A stretch of 64,000 nucleotides of DNA from positions 56,021 through 120,020 of the forward strand of contig NZ_JAAGKO020000024.1 in the NCBI RefSeq assembly GCF_027947535.2. The letters are read 5' to 3'. The notes under the pieces are model-generated. The model was given only the letters and a program-made list of their open reading frames with translations. It ran no database searches and was not told where the DNA came from. Numbering within the stretch: the first letter of the stretch is position 1; every line of letters starts with the position of its first letter. Below, one piece after another: positions 27,839-35,591 of the stretch. This DNA is from Streptantibioticus silvisoli. GTDB taxonomy: Bacteria > Actinomycetota > Actinomycetes > Streptomycetales > Streptomycetaceae. A program made the translations under genes and the position numbers.

Positions 27839-27983
27839 CCCGCTCGGACGAGCGGTTTGCGGTATCCCGTCCCGTCACGACCGGGTTCGGGCCGATCGGC
27901 ACGCGGGTTCCGTCAGTGACCGGCGAGGAATCTGCGAAGTCGCGGACTCCTCGCTCACGGAACCAGCGCCTCGGCCGAGTTGG

Positions 27984-28547
27984 CTAACGCGTCACGCGGT
28001 GGCGGAGGTGGACGACTCCCGAGCTGAACGTGCGGGTCTCGACGAGTTCGAGATCCACCTGGCGCTCGTGCTGGGGGAAGAACGGAATGCCGCCGCCGAC
28101 CAGCACCGGGTGGACCTTGGCCCGGTACTCGTCGATCAGCCCCAGTGCGGCCGCCTCGGCGGCCAGCGTCGCGCCGCCGATCGCGATGTTGCCGTCCCCC
28201 GGTTCGGCTCGCAACCGCTCGATCTCCGCGGCCAGACCGCCGGAGGCCGGACGGGCATTGCCCTGTACCGCCGAGAGGGTGGTGGAGAACACCACTTTGG
28301 GGAGCTGCTTCCACAGGGCGGCGAACTCCAGCGTTGAGAAGCCGATCGATGGATTCTGCTCGGCGGTCTCCCAATACAGCATCGCCTCGTACAACCGTCG
28401 TCCCAACAGGTGGACACCGAGCTCTCGCACCTCGTCGGTCGCGAAGCGGAAGACCTCCTCGTCGGGCGCCGTCCAGTTGAAGCCGCCGTCCGGCCCGACG
28501 ATGTATCCGTCAAGTGAGACGTTCATCGAATAGGTCACGCTGCGCAT
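27984..28547 (-). CDS. Dihydrofolate reductase family protein (RibD C-terminal type), second copy
   Basis: A 187-residue member of the same family: RSVTYSMNVSLDGYIVGPDGGFNW, HLLGRRLYEAMLYWET, PKVVFSTTL, IAIGGATLAAEAAALGLIDEYRAKVHPVLVGGGIPFF. A strong GAGGAGG RBS precedes the ATG at 28547. It is a diverged relative of the gene at 26426-27070 and is shorter, lacking that gene's insert near residues 60-90. Putative NADPH-dependent reductase of unknown substrate. Confidence 0.9.
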   Translation of the reverse strand: MRSVTYSMNVSLDGYIVGPDGGFNWTAPDEEVFRFATDEVRELGVHLLGRRLYEAMLYWETAEQNPSIGFSTLEFAALWKQLPKVVFSTTLSAVQGNARPASGGLAAEIERLRAEPGDGNIAIGGATLAAEAAALGLIDEYRAKVHPVLVGGGIPFFPQHERQVDLELVETRTFSSGVVHLRHRVTR

Positions 28548-28559
28548 CAGAAGTCCTCC

Positions 28560-28861
28560 TCGGTAACGGGTTCGACAGTATGACCGCCGATCGCCGCAGA
28601 ACGTGTCGTGGCTCGCGAGATCCCATCCCGCATCGAGCCTCAGTGATCGGTGGAGACCGCCACCCGCCAGGTCGTCGAAGACCTTGCGCGGCGAAGAGGG
28701 TTCTGGTGCCCACCGGGAGGGCGGTGGTGACCGGGGCGGGGAGCGCGGCCGATGTCGAGGCGCTGTGCCCTGCGGGAGGGGTGGGCCCGGGCGGTGGAAG
28801 TGCACCCTGCCAGCGCCAGCAGACCAAAGGCCGGAGCGGCCGATCGCAGAGGGATGCGCAT
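28560..28861 (-). pseudogene. Remnant of a lipoprotein gene
   Basis: The ATG at 28861 opens a typical lipoprotein signal, MRIPLRSAAPAFGLLALAGC, with an LAGC lipobox. Just after it the frame turns into Arg/His/Pro nonsense, while plausible sequence continues in two other frames (TSAALPAPVTTALPVGTRTLFAAQ, then KVFDDLAGGGLHRSLRLDAGWDL). At least two frameshifts are needed. The remnant ends close to the start of the DHFR-like gene. Confidence 0.5.
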
Positions 28862-29088
28862 TGTTGGCTTTCGTGAAGTCAGGAGCGCGGTAAACAGGGT
28901 GCGTTGGTCATACGTCTTCAACTGTGCGACAGAACTGGGTGCTTCGGGGCGAGGGGACCGATCCGGAGAGGCCGACGGGAGCCGAACGCCCAACACCATT
29001 TGTGCCCAAGGACATTGACGTCGGAGGGCTGCCACCGGATCGCCTAACGCCCTGAACGACTGGCGCGCCCCGGCACGGGGACCGGAGT

Positions 29089-29733
29089 TCAACGGTCGGC
29101 GGTGCGGAGCACACCCGCGTCGGTGAGGATGGCCCGTACGTCCTGGGCGAAGCCTTCGATGTCGTCGAGTCCGAACGCGACGCGTTGCAGTACGAAGCCG
29201 TGCAGGAGCGCCATCACGACCCTGGTGCCGCGGTCCGGGTCGAGGTCGGCCGGTACCGTTCCGGCGGCCTGCCCCTGCCGCAGTACTTCGGCCATGCGTT
29301 GTCCGACGTGCTCGAATCCGTCGACGGCCCGTTGCCGCAGGCCCTCGTGCCGCAGGAGTTCGCCCCAGGCCTGTACGGCGCAACGGAGCAGCTCGTCGAC
29401 CGGGACGACCTGCCCCGCCGCGTCGACGGTCTCCTCACCGCCGACCGGATCGATCGACGCGGACACCAGATCGGCGACCGAGGGGGCCTCCGCGCTGCCG
29501 ACCAGTCGCTCGACCGGTTCGAAGATCATCCGGAACGCGTCGCCGGCGATCTCCAGGATGATCTCCTCCTTGCCGGCGAAGTAGCGGTACGAGGCCCCCG
29601 CGGAGACGCCGGCCTCCTTGGCGATGTCCGGCATCGACGTCTGGTGGAACCCGTCGCGCGAGAAGCAGCGGCGCGCCGCCGCCACGATCTCGGCGCGCCG
29701 TGCCTCCCGGCGCGCTTCGGTGATCCGTGGCAT
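29089..29733 (-). CDS. TetR family transcriptional regulator
   Basis: A 214-residue regulator with an N-terminal helix-turn-helix (about 10-55: RRAEIVAAARRCFSRDGFHQTSMPDIAKEAGVSAGASYRYF). It is divergent from the dihydroxyphthalate decarboxylase-like gene, and two matching operator-like sites of the GAATGGTC-type lie between the genes, so it probably represses both. Confidence 0.9.
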   Translation of the reverse strand: MPRITEARREARRAEIVAAARRCFSRDGFHQTSMPDIAKEAGVSAGASYRYFAGKEEIILEIAGDAFRMIFEPVERLVGSAEAPSVADLVSASIDPVGGEETVDAAGQVVPVDELLRCAVQAWGELLRHEGLRQRAVDGFEHVGQRMAEVLRQGQAAGTVPADLDPDRGTRVVMALLHGFVLQRVAFGLDDIEGFAQDVRAILTDAGVLRTADR

Positions 29734-29825
29734 GGCCCTGCCCCTCTCGTTTCCCCTGTCGCGCCGGACGCTGCGGGCGGGCAGCTGGTGCGCTCGCCCC
29801 CGGTCCGATGGGGGAGCGCCGTAAA

Positions 29826-29840
29826 ATGAATGGTCGTTCG
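29826..29840. promoter_or_regulatory. Operator-like site 1 (ATGAATGGTCGTTCG)
   Basis: An imperfect inverted repeat GAATG/CGTTC around GT, a typical TetR-family site, 93 bases before the TetR start. It matches site 2 at most positions. Confidence 0.7.
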
Positions 29841-29876
29841 CCTTGACTCTCCGGTGGCGTGCGGCCTACCTTAACA

Positions 29877-29892
29877 GTGAATGGTCATTCAC
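29877..29892. promoter_or_regulatory. Operator-like site 2 (GTGAATGGTCATTCAC)
   Basis: A 16-base palindrome: GTGAATG and CATTCAC around GT. With site 1 it forms a pair 51 bases apart, about five helical turns, allowing cooperative binding of the TetR protein encoded next door. The 29893-30173 stretch before the plus-strand gene shows no other gene. Confidence 0.8.
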
Positions 29893-30173
29893 GTAAGCGC
29901 TCCGGGATGCTGCGTCGCGACGCCGGACCGACGGCGGCGGGGCCCGTTTCCGGAATGCTCCGATCGTGTCGCGAACCTCGGGCGGGCGACGGCGCGGCCA
30001 CCTCTGCCACGTCGCGACGCCGGGAGGTGTTCCACCCGCTCGCGCTCGGCCTCCGCGGGCCCCGGGCCGATGGCCGCTCCTCTTCGTCAAGGACTCCGTT
30101 CACTGATCTTCCTTCGCGGATCTTCGTTCCCTCATCCATCGAATTCGTCCACCACCTTCCAAGGACCGGAACC

Positions 30174-31169
30174 ATGAATGCTCTCCCGTTGACAGTCGGT
30201 GCCTACGCCTACGAGCACACCGCGGCGTTGTTCGACGGCACCGTGACGATCGAGGGCGTGGACGCCACGTTCGAGACGTCACCGCTGGTGTCGGACACCT
30301 TCCACGGCATGGTGCGGGGGGACTTCGACGTCGCGGAGCTGGGGCTGACGTACCTGCTGCGCACGTTCGACCTGGCGGACGCGCCGTTCCTGGCGCTTCC
30401 GGTCTTCCCCAACCGCAACTTCCGGCACTCGGCGATCTTCGTCAACACCGCCAGCGGCATCGAGAAGCCGCAGGACCTCATCGGCAGGACCGTCGGCGAG
30501 TTCGCCCTGTGGGGGCACGATCCGGGGGTGTGGATGAAGGGTGTCCTGGCCGACGAGTACGGCGTCACGCCGGACCGGTGCCGCTGGGTCATCGGCGGCA
30601 CCAACCACCCCGTCCCGTCGTTCGACTGGATCCCCCAGCCCGTGCCGGCCGGTGTGGAGGTCCGGCACGCCGCGGACGGTGAGACGCTCGGGGCCATGCT
30701 CGAAACGGGCGAGATCGACGCGCTCATCTCGGTCGACGTTCCGCAGGCCGTGCTGAACGGGTCACCGAAGGTCGCCCGGCTCTTCCCCGACCACGTGACG
30801 GTGGAGCGGGAGTACTACCGCCGCACCGGGATCTTCCCGATGATGCACGCGGTCGCGATCCGCAAGGAACTCGCGGAACGGCCCGGCCTGGTGCGGGCCG
30901 TCTACCGCGCCTTCTGCGAGGCGAAGGAGATCCCGGCGCGGCGGTACCGTGAAGGGGCCACGAAGCAGCACATGGCGGTCATGACCCCCTGGTTCAGCGC
31001 GTTGTTCGCCGAGAACCGGCGGCTGCTCGGCGAGGACTGGTGGCCGTACGGCGTCGGTGCGAATCGCGGGGCGGTGGACACGTTCTTGCGTTACCACCAC
31101 GAACAGGGCCTGTCGGAGCGGTTGTTGACGAGCGAGGACATCTTCGTGCGCGAGCTTCTCGATTCGTGA
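30174..31169 (+). CDS. 4,5-dihydroxyphthalate decarboxylase-like / periplasmic-binding-fold protein
   Basis: A 331-residue protein of the dihydroxyphthalate decarboxylase family, which has the type 2 substrate-binding-protein fold but no signal peptide here. Visible: LTVGAYAYEHTAALFDGTV, DFDVAELGLTYLLRTFD, FRHSAIFVNTASGIEKPQDLIGRTVG, and DWWPYGVGANRGAVDTFLRYHHEQGL near the C terminus. Relatives decarboxylate aromatic acids in phthalate-type catabolism or are annotated as ABC binding proteins. The divergent TetR gene and operators suggest substrate-induced expression. No other aromatic-catabolism gene is adjacent. Confidence 0.82.
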   Translation: MNALPLTVGAYAYEHTAALFDGTVTIEGVDATFETSPLVSDTFHGMVRGDFDVAELGLTYLLRTFDLADAPFLALPVFPNRNFRHSAIFVNTASGIEKPQDLIGRTVGEFALWGHDPGVWMKGVLADEYGVTPDRCRWVIGGTNHPVPSFDWIPQPVPAGVEVRHAADGETLGAMLETGEIDALISVDVPQAVLNGSPKVARLFPDHVTVEREYYRRTGIFPMMHAVAIRKELAERPGLVRAVYRAFCEAKEIPARRYREGATKQHMAVMTPWFSALFAENRRLLGEDWWPYGVGANRGAVDTFLRYHHEQGLSERLLTSEDIFVRELLDS

Positions 31170-31518
31170 ACGGTGCGTGAACTTCTCGATTCGTGACCGG
31201 TGCCTGGAGCTGCTCGGTGCCTGAACTGCTTCCTTCGTGAGCGCTGCCCCGACCCGCTCGGTCCATGGCCGGCGCCCGCGCACCCCGCCGTCCGGCGGCC
31301 GCCGTTTCCGTGTGAGGTCACCGGGCGGGCGCGTGCGGGGTTGCGTGAGCGGTCTCCCGCCGCCGCAGCGCCCCAAGCTGCGAGTTTCCGCCGACGCCTC
31401 GACAATGGGAGACAACCGGACGGAACGGGTCTCTCTGCCCGCCTCCGTCCCATGGGGAAGACGTCCCACGGAAGACGTCCCACGGGGGAGACGAAGACCT
31501 TCGCTAAGGAGCAGACGC
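31170..31518. other. Gene-free region before dps with short duplications
   Basis: At 31157-31206 a 20-base duplication around CTTCTCGATTCGTGA repeats the end of the upstream gene just past its stop. Nearer dps, GAAGACGTCCCACG occurs twice (about 31455-31485). The region should hold the dps promoter. Confidence 0.5.
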
Positions 31519-32028
31519 ATGGCGTCACAGACTGTTTCCGCAACGGCTCGGCTCTCCGAGAACGAGGCAGCCGTTGGCTTCACGGCATCCCGGCAACTGG
31601 CGGAGTCGTTGCAGGCGATCCTCGTCGAGCTGATCGAACTGCATCTCCAGGGCAAGCAGGCCCACTGGAACCTGGTCGGACACAACTTCCGCGACCTGCA
31701 CAAACAGCTGGACCACATCGTGGACGAGGCCAGGGAGGCCAGCGACACGGTCGCCGAGCGCATGCGGAGCCTGCGGGCCGTTCCCGACGGCCGCTCCGAC
31801 ACGGTGGTGGCGACCACGACCCTGCCGAAGTTCCCCGAGGGCGAGCTGAGCGTGGCGGCCGTCGTCGACCTCATCACGACGCGGCTGTACACGGCGACGG
31901 CCACCATGCGCCGCCTGCACGACGGCATCGACGCGGACGACCCGTCCACCGCCGACATCCTCCACGCGATCATCGACTCCCTCGAACAGCAGGCCTGGAT
32001 GATCAGCGCCGAGAACCGCCAGGTCTGA
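31519..32028 (+). CDS. dps: Dps family DNA-protection / ferritin-like protein
   Basis: A 169-residue four-helix protein that forms 12-subunit shells, oxidises and stores iron and shields DNA in stress. Ferroxidase residues are visible: His in KQAHWNLVG, Asp in HKQLDHIVDEA and the following Glu. The C-terminal helix HAIIDSLEQQAWMISAENRQ is typical. RBS AAGGAG. A hairpin follows the gene. Confidence 0.93.
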   Translation: MASQTVSATARLSENEAAVGFTASRQLAESLQAILVELIELHLQGKQAHWNLVGHNFRDLHKQLDHIVDEAREASDTVAERMRSLRAVPDGRSDTVVATTTLPKFPEGELSVAAVVDLITTRLYTATATMRRLHDGIDADDPSTADILHAIIDSLEQQAWMISAENRQV

Positions 32029-32096
32029 CGGCCGCGACGGCCCGCGACAGCTCTCGACGGCCCGCGGTCGTCCCGCCCGATCCTTGCCCCTCTGCT

Positions 32097-32132
32097 CCGG
32101 ATCGCCGCCCGCTTCGTGCGGCGGCGATCCGG
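32097..32132 (+). terminator. Hairpin after dps
   Basis: CCGGATCGCCGC pairs with GCGGCGATCCGG around a 12-base loop that can pair further, about 70 bases past the dps stop. Confidence 0.75.
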
Positions 32133-32255
32133 CACGCGCGCGGGAGCTCCCCGGCGGACGTCGATGTGCCCCCGCCGTGCGACGAGGTGAACTCCCCATC
32201 CGGAAGGCCCCGTTCCTGCCGGGCCGCGCCAGCCGCTTTCCGGCGTGACGACCGC

Positions 32256-32480
32256 GGTCACCGGCGGTGGTAGTTCCCGTGACGCGGTCCACCGCCGGTG
32301 CCCATCCCCCCGGCGCAAGCGCCACCCCCCCGCCGGTGTCCATCCCCGCGGAGCAGCGCCACCCGCCGCCGATGCCCGTTCCCGCGGAATACCACCCCCA
32401 CCGGTGCCCATCCCCCTGAACCCGCCGTCCACCAACGGCACCCGTTCCCCTGAAGCGGGCTCACCGGCCGTAACCGGAGT
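32256..32480. repeat. Degenerate repeats around CGCCGGTGCCCATCCCC
   Basis: The motif CCGGTGCCCATCCCC or a near copy recurs at about 32295, 32333, 32368 and 32403, separated by CGCCACCC-type spacers; weaker copies lie to 32450. It fills much of the gap between dps and the biosynthetic cluster. No gene is supported in 32029-32746. Confidence 0.75.
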
Positions 32481-32530
32481 GCGTCGTGAGGTTGGGCCGG
32501 AAACCGGCCAATCATGATGACTCAAAAGCA

Positions 32531-32550
32531 TCTCGCACGGTGTTGCGAGA
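32531..32550. promoter_or_regulatory. Inverted repeat upstream of the biosynthetic cluster
   Basis: TCTCGCA and TGCGAGA flank a 6-base spacer in an AT-richer stretch about 200 bases before the first gene of the cluster. It could be a regulator site for the cluster promoter. It does not match the site in front of the cluster-end TetR gene. Confidence 0.5.
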
Positions 32551-32746
32551 GCGACTGATGATGAACGAGGGTAGTTCTCCCAGGGGTCAGTGCTGCGAGC
32601 AAGCAGGTTGCGTTGTTCGGCACATGCGATTATGACAGCGACGTCTCCCCGACAATTGTCCGGAGTGCAACGACCATTCCAATGGCTTTCCTGTGGTGCG
32701 GCGATACGAGCCGCGACCGTACATTGAAACATCAATGGGGGACACC

Positions 32747-33769
32747 GTGAACGCCGATCGTGAATTACCGGTTGATTCCGCGGTCGGATCGCCGATTCTT
32801 CTTGACGTCACACTTCGCGACGGCGGATACGTCAACGGCCACAGCTGGACCGCCGACGAGGCCGTGTCGATCGTCCGCGCCATGGAGGCGGCCCGCGTCC
32901 CGTACGCGGAGGTGGGCTATCTGCGGACGGCGACCGGAGAAGCGCTGAACCCGTCCGAGCGGTGCGAGCCGGACTACCTGGAGGTGCTGGCCGCCGAGGT
33001 GCGCCGCACCCGGCTCGTCGTCATGGTCAGGCCGGGCGAGGTCGCGCCGCAGGACCTGAAGGGGGTGTCCTCCACGGGGGTCGGCATGGCCCGGGTCCTG
33101 GCATCGCGGCTCGACGTCGACACCGCCGCGCCCTACATCGAGGCGGCCCGCGCCGAAGGACTGACGGCGGCGGTCAACCTGACGCACGCCAGCAGGTTCA
33201 GCCCCGCCGAGCTGGGCGCCGCGGTGCGCAGGGCGGCCGGGGCAGGCGCGCAGATCGTGTACCTGGCGGACTCCAACGGGAGCCTGTACCCGCGGGACAC
33301 CACGTCACGGATTCGCGCGGCCGTCGAAGCGGCCGGTGCCGGGCCGGACGGGCCGGTCATCGGCTTCCACCCGCACGACAACCTCGGCCTGGCGTTCGCG
33401 AACACCTTCGCCGCGCTCGACGCCGACGCGGGAGCCGTCGACGCCTCCCTCGGCGGCATCGGCAAGGGCGGCGGCAACCTCCGCCTGGAACTGATCGCCG
33501 CCCATCTCACCGTGCACGCGGGCGCCGACTTCTCGGTCGACCCGCTGCTGCGGAACCGCAGCACGATCACCGCGCAGTTGCGGATGCTGTCCGACGCGGG
33601 CGGCAGGTCCCTGGTGTCGGGACTGCTGGACGTCAGCCTCGACCAGTCGCTGCTCTTCCAGCGGCAGGCGGCCCGTCACGGTTACGACGTACTCCTGCGC
33701 GGTGGAATCGACTTCCGGACGCCGGCGCCGGCTTCGCGGGAACGCGACGGCATCGCGGCGGGCGAATAG
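32747..33769 (+). CDS. HMGL-type aldolase/acyltransferase, first gene of the biosynthetic cluster
   Basis: About 340 residues of the HMGL-like TIM barrel (PF00682), closest in pattern to 4-hydroxy-2-oxovalerate aldolase: LLDVTLRDGGYVNGHSW (metal-binding Asp and catalytic Arg), PYAEVGYLR, YLADSNGSLYP, and the metal-binding HxH motif FHPHDNLGLAFANTFAAL, then GGIGKGGGN. It should make or break a C-C bond at pyruvate or a related keto acid. GTG 32747 is preferred over ATG 32735 because GGGGGA precedes it at proper distance. Codon 7 is TTA (32765-32767), rare in Streptomyces and read by the bldA tRNA. The start region is lower in GC than the rest of the cluster. Confidence 0.85.
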   Translation: MNADRELPVDSAVGSPILLDVTLRDGGYVNGHSWTADEAVSIVRAMEAARVPYAEVGYLRTATGEALNPSERCEPDYLEVLAAEVRRTRLVVMVRPGEVAPQDLKGVSSTGVGMARVLASRLDVDTAAPYIEAARAEGLTAAVNLTHASRFSPAELGAAVRRAAGAGAQIVYLADSNGSLYPRDTTSRIRAAVEAAGAGPDGPVIGFHPHDNLGLAFANTFAALDADAGAVDASLGGIGKGGGNLRLELIAAHLTVHAGADFSVDPLLRNRSTITAQLRMLSDAGGRSLVSGLLDVSLDQSLLFQRQAARHGYDVLLRGGIDFRTPAPASRERDGIAAGE

Positions 33770-33840
33770 GGAAGAGCCACTCCGTATCCACTCCGTCCCG
33801 TTTCCGGGCGCTCACCATCCCACAGAAGGACGCCTTTTCC

Positions 33841-34596
33841 ATGACTGATTTCGTATCCGTTCTCGATGCCATGATCGCGGAACGCAAGAAGATGACCAGT
33901 CCGCTCTACCAGACCATTCTGGCCGGAAAGGCCACGAAGCCGCTTCTCCAGGCGTTCGTGCTGAACCGCTGGCCGATCAAGAACCTGTGGACCCGCAACA
34001 TCCTCGGCATCACCTCGAACATCGACGACTACGCCATCCGCAAGCTGCTGGTGGAGAACATCTACGAGGAGGAGACCGGTGCGCTGTCCAACTCCGGACG
34101 CCACCTGAACACCTTCGCCGCGTTCGGCGCGGCGGTCGGGGTGACCGCCGAGCAGCTGGAGAACCCGCCGCTGGCGGCGGAGACCGCCGCCGTGGTGGCG
34201 CACAACGTGCGGGTCTGCAACGGCCGCGAGGCGCACTTCACCGCCGGCGTCGCCTCCGTTCTGCTGCTGATGGAGGGCCAGCCGCCCATCGTCAGCTCCG
34301 GCGGGTCGAGCATGCTGTCGGTGATGAAGGACGTCTACGAACTGCCCCCCGAGGGTTACGAGTTCTTCGTCCACCACGCCTCGGCCGACGCCTCCTCCGA
34401 CTCCGTCAGCGAGCTGGAGGACGAGCACGCCGCCGCCGCCCGTGAACTGCTGCGCCGCTACTGCACCACCGACCTGCTGAAGGCGCAGGCCGTCGACGCC
34501 CTCGCCAACGCGCTGGAACTGCGGCACCGGCACTTCGACATGATCCTCGCCACGGGCTACAACCCGAGCGAGCCGGTCTTCCGCTACGGAGCCTGA
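33841..34596 (+). CDS. Heme-oxygenase-like (PqqC/TenA-type) putative diiron oxidase
   Basis: A 251-residue all-helical protein with the iron-containing redox enzyme (HDO) pattern: SPLYQTILAGKATKPLLQAFVLNRW, ENIYEEETGALSNSGRHLNTF (Glu and His that can bind metal), FTAGVASVLLLMEGQPP, FVHHASADASSDSVSELEDEHAAAARELL (His, Asp and a DEH motif) and LELRHRHFDMILATGY. Known HDO enzymes (UndA, SznF, BesC, CADD) oxidise, cleave or N-oxygenate amino or fatty acids. The substrate here is probably an amino acid made in the cluster. It follows the aldolase by 71 bases. Confidence 0.82.
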   Translation: MTDFVSVLDAMIAERKKMTSPLYQTILAGKATKPLLQAFVLNRWPIKNLWTRNILGITSNIDDYAIRKLLVENIYEEETGALSNSGRHLNTFAAFGAAVGVTAEQLENPPLAAETAAVVAHNVRVCNGREAHFTAGVASVLLLMEGQPPIVSSGGSSMLSVMKDVYELPPEGYEFFVHHASADASSDSVSELEDEHAAAARELLRRYCTTDLLKAQAVDALANALELRHRHFDMILATGYNPSEPVFRYGA

Positions 34597-34598
34597 CG

Positions 34599-35591
34599 GT
34601 GACCCTTTCTCCCGACGCCGCGGTGCGTCCGCCGGCCGCGGCCACCGGCCCGCGGCTGGTGCACCACCGGGGCAGGACCGTTCCCCCCGAGGAGGCGACC
34701 CTGCCCATGGGCAGCATCGCCCTGCGCTACGGGGTGTCCGTCTTCGAGGGCGTGCGGCTGTACCGGCAGCACGATCCCGGCACCGGGGTGCGGCCCTGGC
34801 TGCTGGAACAGCACCTGGATCGGCTGCGCAACTCCTGCCGGATCATGGACCTCGACGAGTCGTGCTGCGACGCGGTGCCGGGCATCGTCGAGGAGCTGGT
34901 CGAGGTCAACGCGGTGACCGAGGACAGCTACGTCCGGATCGCCGTCAGCGCGGCCAACTCCGGCGGTATCACCGACGCGGCCGACACCGCGCTCACGGTC
35001 TCCGTCACCCCGTCCGGCCGCAAGAAGTGGCTGCTCACCGGCACCGGTGCCCGGCTGACCGTCAGCGACCGGCAGCGGCCGTCGGCGCCGGTCTTCCCCA
35101 GCGCGGCCAAGAACATCTCCGCCTACGCCGGTCCCCGGCTGGCCGCGCGGGCGGCGCAGGCCGACGGGTTCGACAACTGCCTGCTCCTGACGTCCGAGGG
35201 CCTGGTGAGCGAGGCCCCCACCGCGTCGGTGTTCCTGGTCGAGGACGGCCGCCTGGTGACGCCGAGGCTCCAGGACGCGGTCCTGCCGAGCGTCACCCGG
35301 GCGTGGGTGCTGCTCACCGCGCGGGCGATGGGGCTGCGGGCGGACGCCGAGGCCGTGACGCCGCAGCGGCTGCGCGCGGCGGACGAGGTCTTCCTGTGCG
35401 GCACCGGAGCGGAGTTCACCCCGGTCCGCGAGGTCGACGGGGTGCCGTGCGGCGGGTGGCCCGGCCAGCCGGTGACCGGCCGCCTGGTGGACGCCTACTT
35501 CCGCCAGGCGCGCGGCGAGGAACCGGCCACCCCGGTGCTGTGGGACCCGGACGCCGAACCGGCCGGTCCCGCCGACGGGGCCGGCCGGTGA
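34599..35591 (+). CDS. Class IV PLP aminotransferase (branched-chain type)
   Basis: A 330-residue enzyme of the IlvE/D-amino-acid transaminase fold: LPMGSIALRYGVSVFEGVRLY at the active-site mouth, the PLP Lys in the SAAKNISAYAGPRLAA segment, DNCLLLTSEGLVSEAPTASVFLV with the PLP-binding Glu, and DEVFLCGTGAEFTPVREVDG. It should convert a 2-keto acid, such as the product of the aldolase gene, to the amino acid. GTG start two bases past the previous stop; its own stop overlaps the next start (GTGA). The last 25 residues are a Pro/Ala-rich extension. Confidence 0.9.
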   Translation: MTLSPDAAVRPPAAATGPRLVHHRGRTVPPEEATLPMGSIALRYGVSVFEGVRLYRQHDPGTGVRPWLLEQHLDRLRNSCRIMDLDESCCDAVPGIVEELVEVNAVTEDSYVRIAVSAANSGGITDAADTALTVSVTPSGRKKWLLTGTGARLTVSDRQRPSAPVFPSAAKNISAYAGPRLAARAAQADGFDNCLLLTSEGLVSEAPTASVFLVEDGRLVTPRLQDAVLPSVTRAWVLLTARAMGLRADAEAVTPQRLRAADEVFLCGTGAEFTPVREVDGVPCGGWPGQPVTGRLVDAYFRQARGEEPATPVLWDPDAEPAGPADGAGR

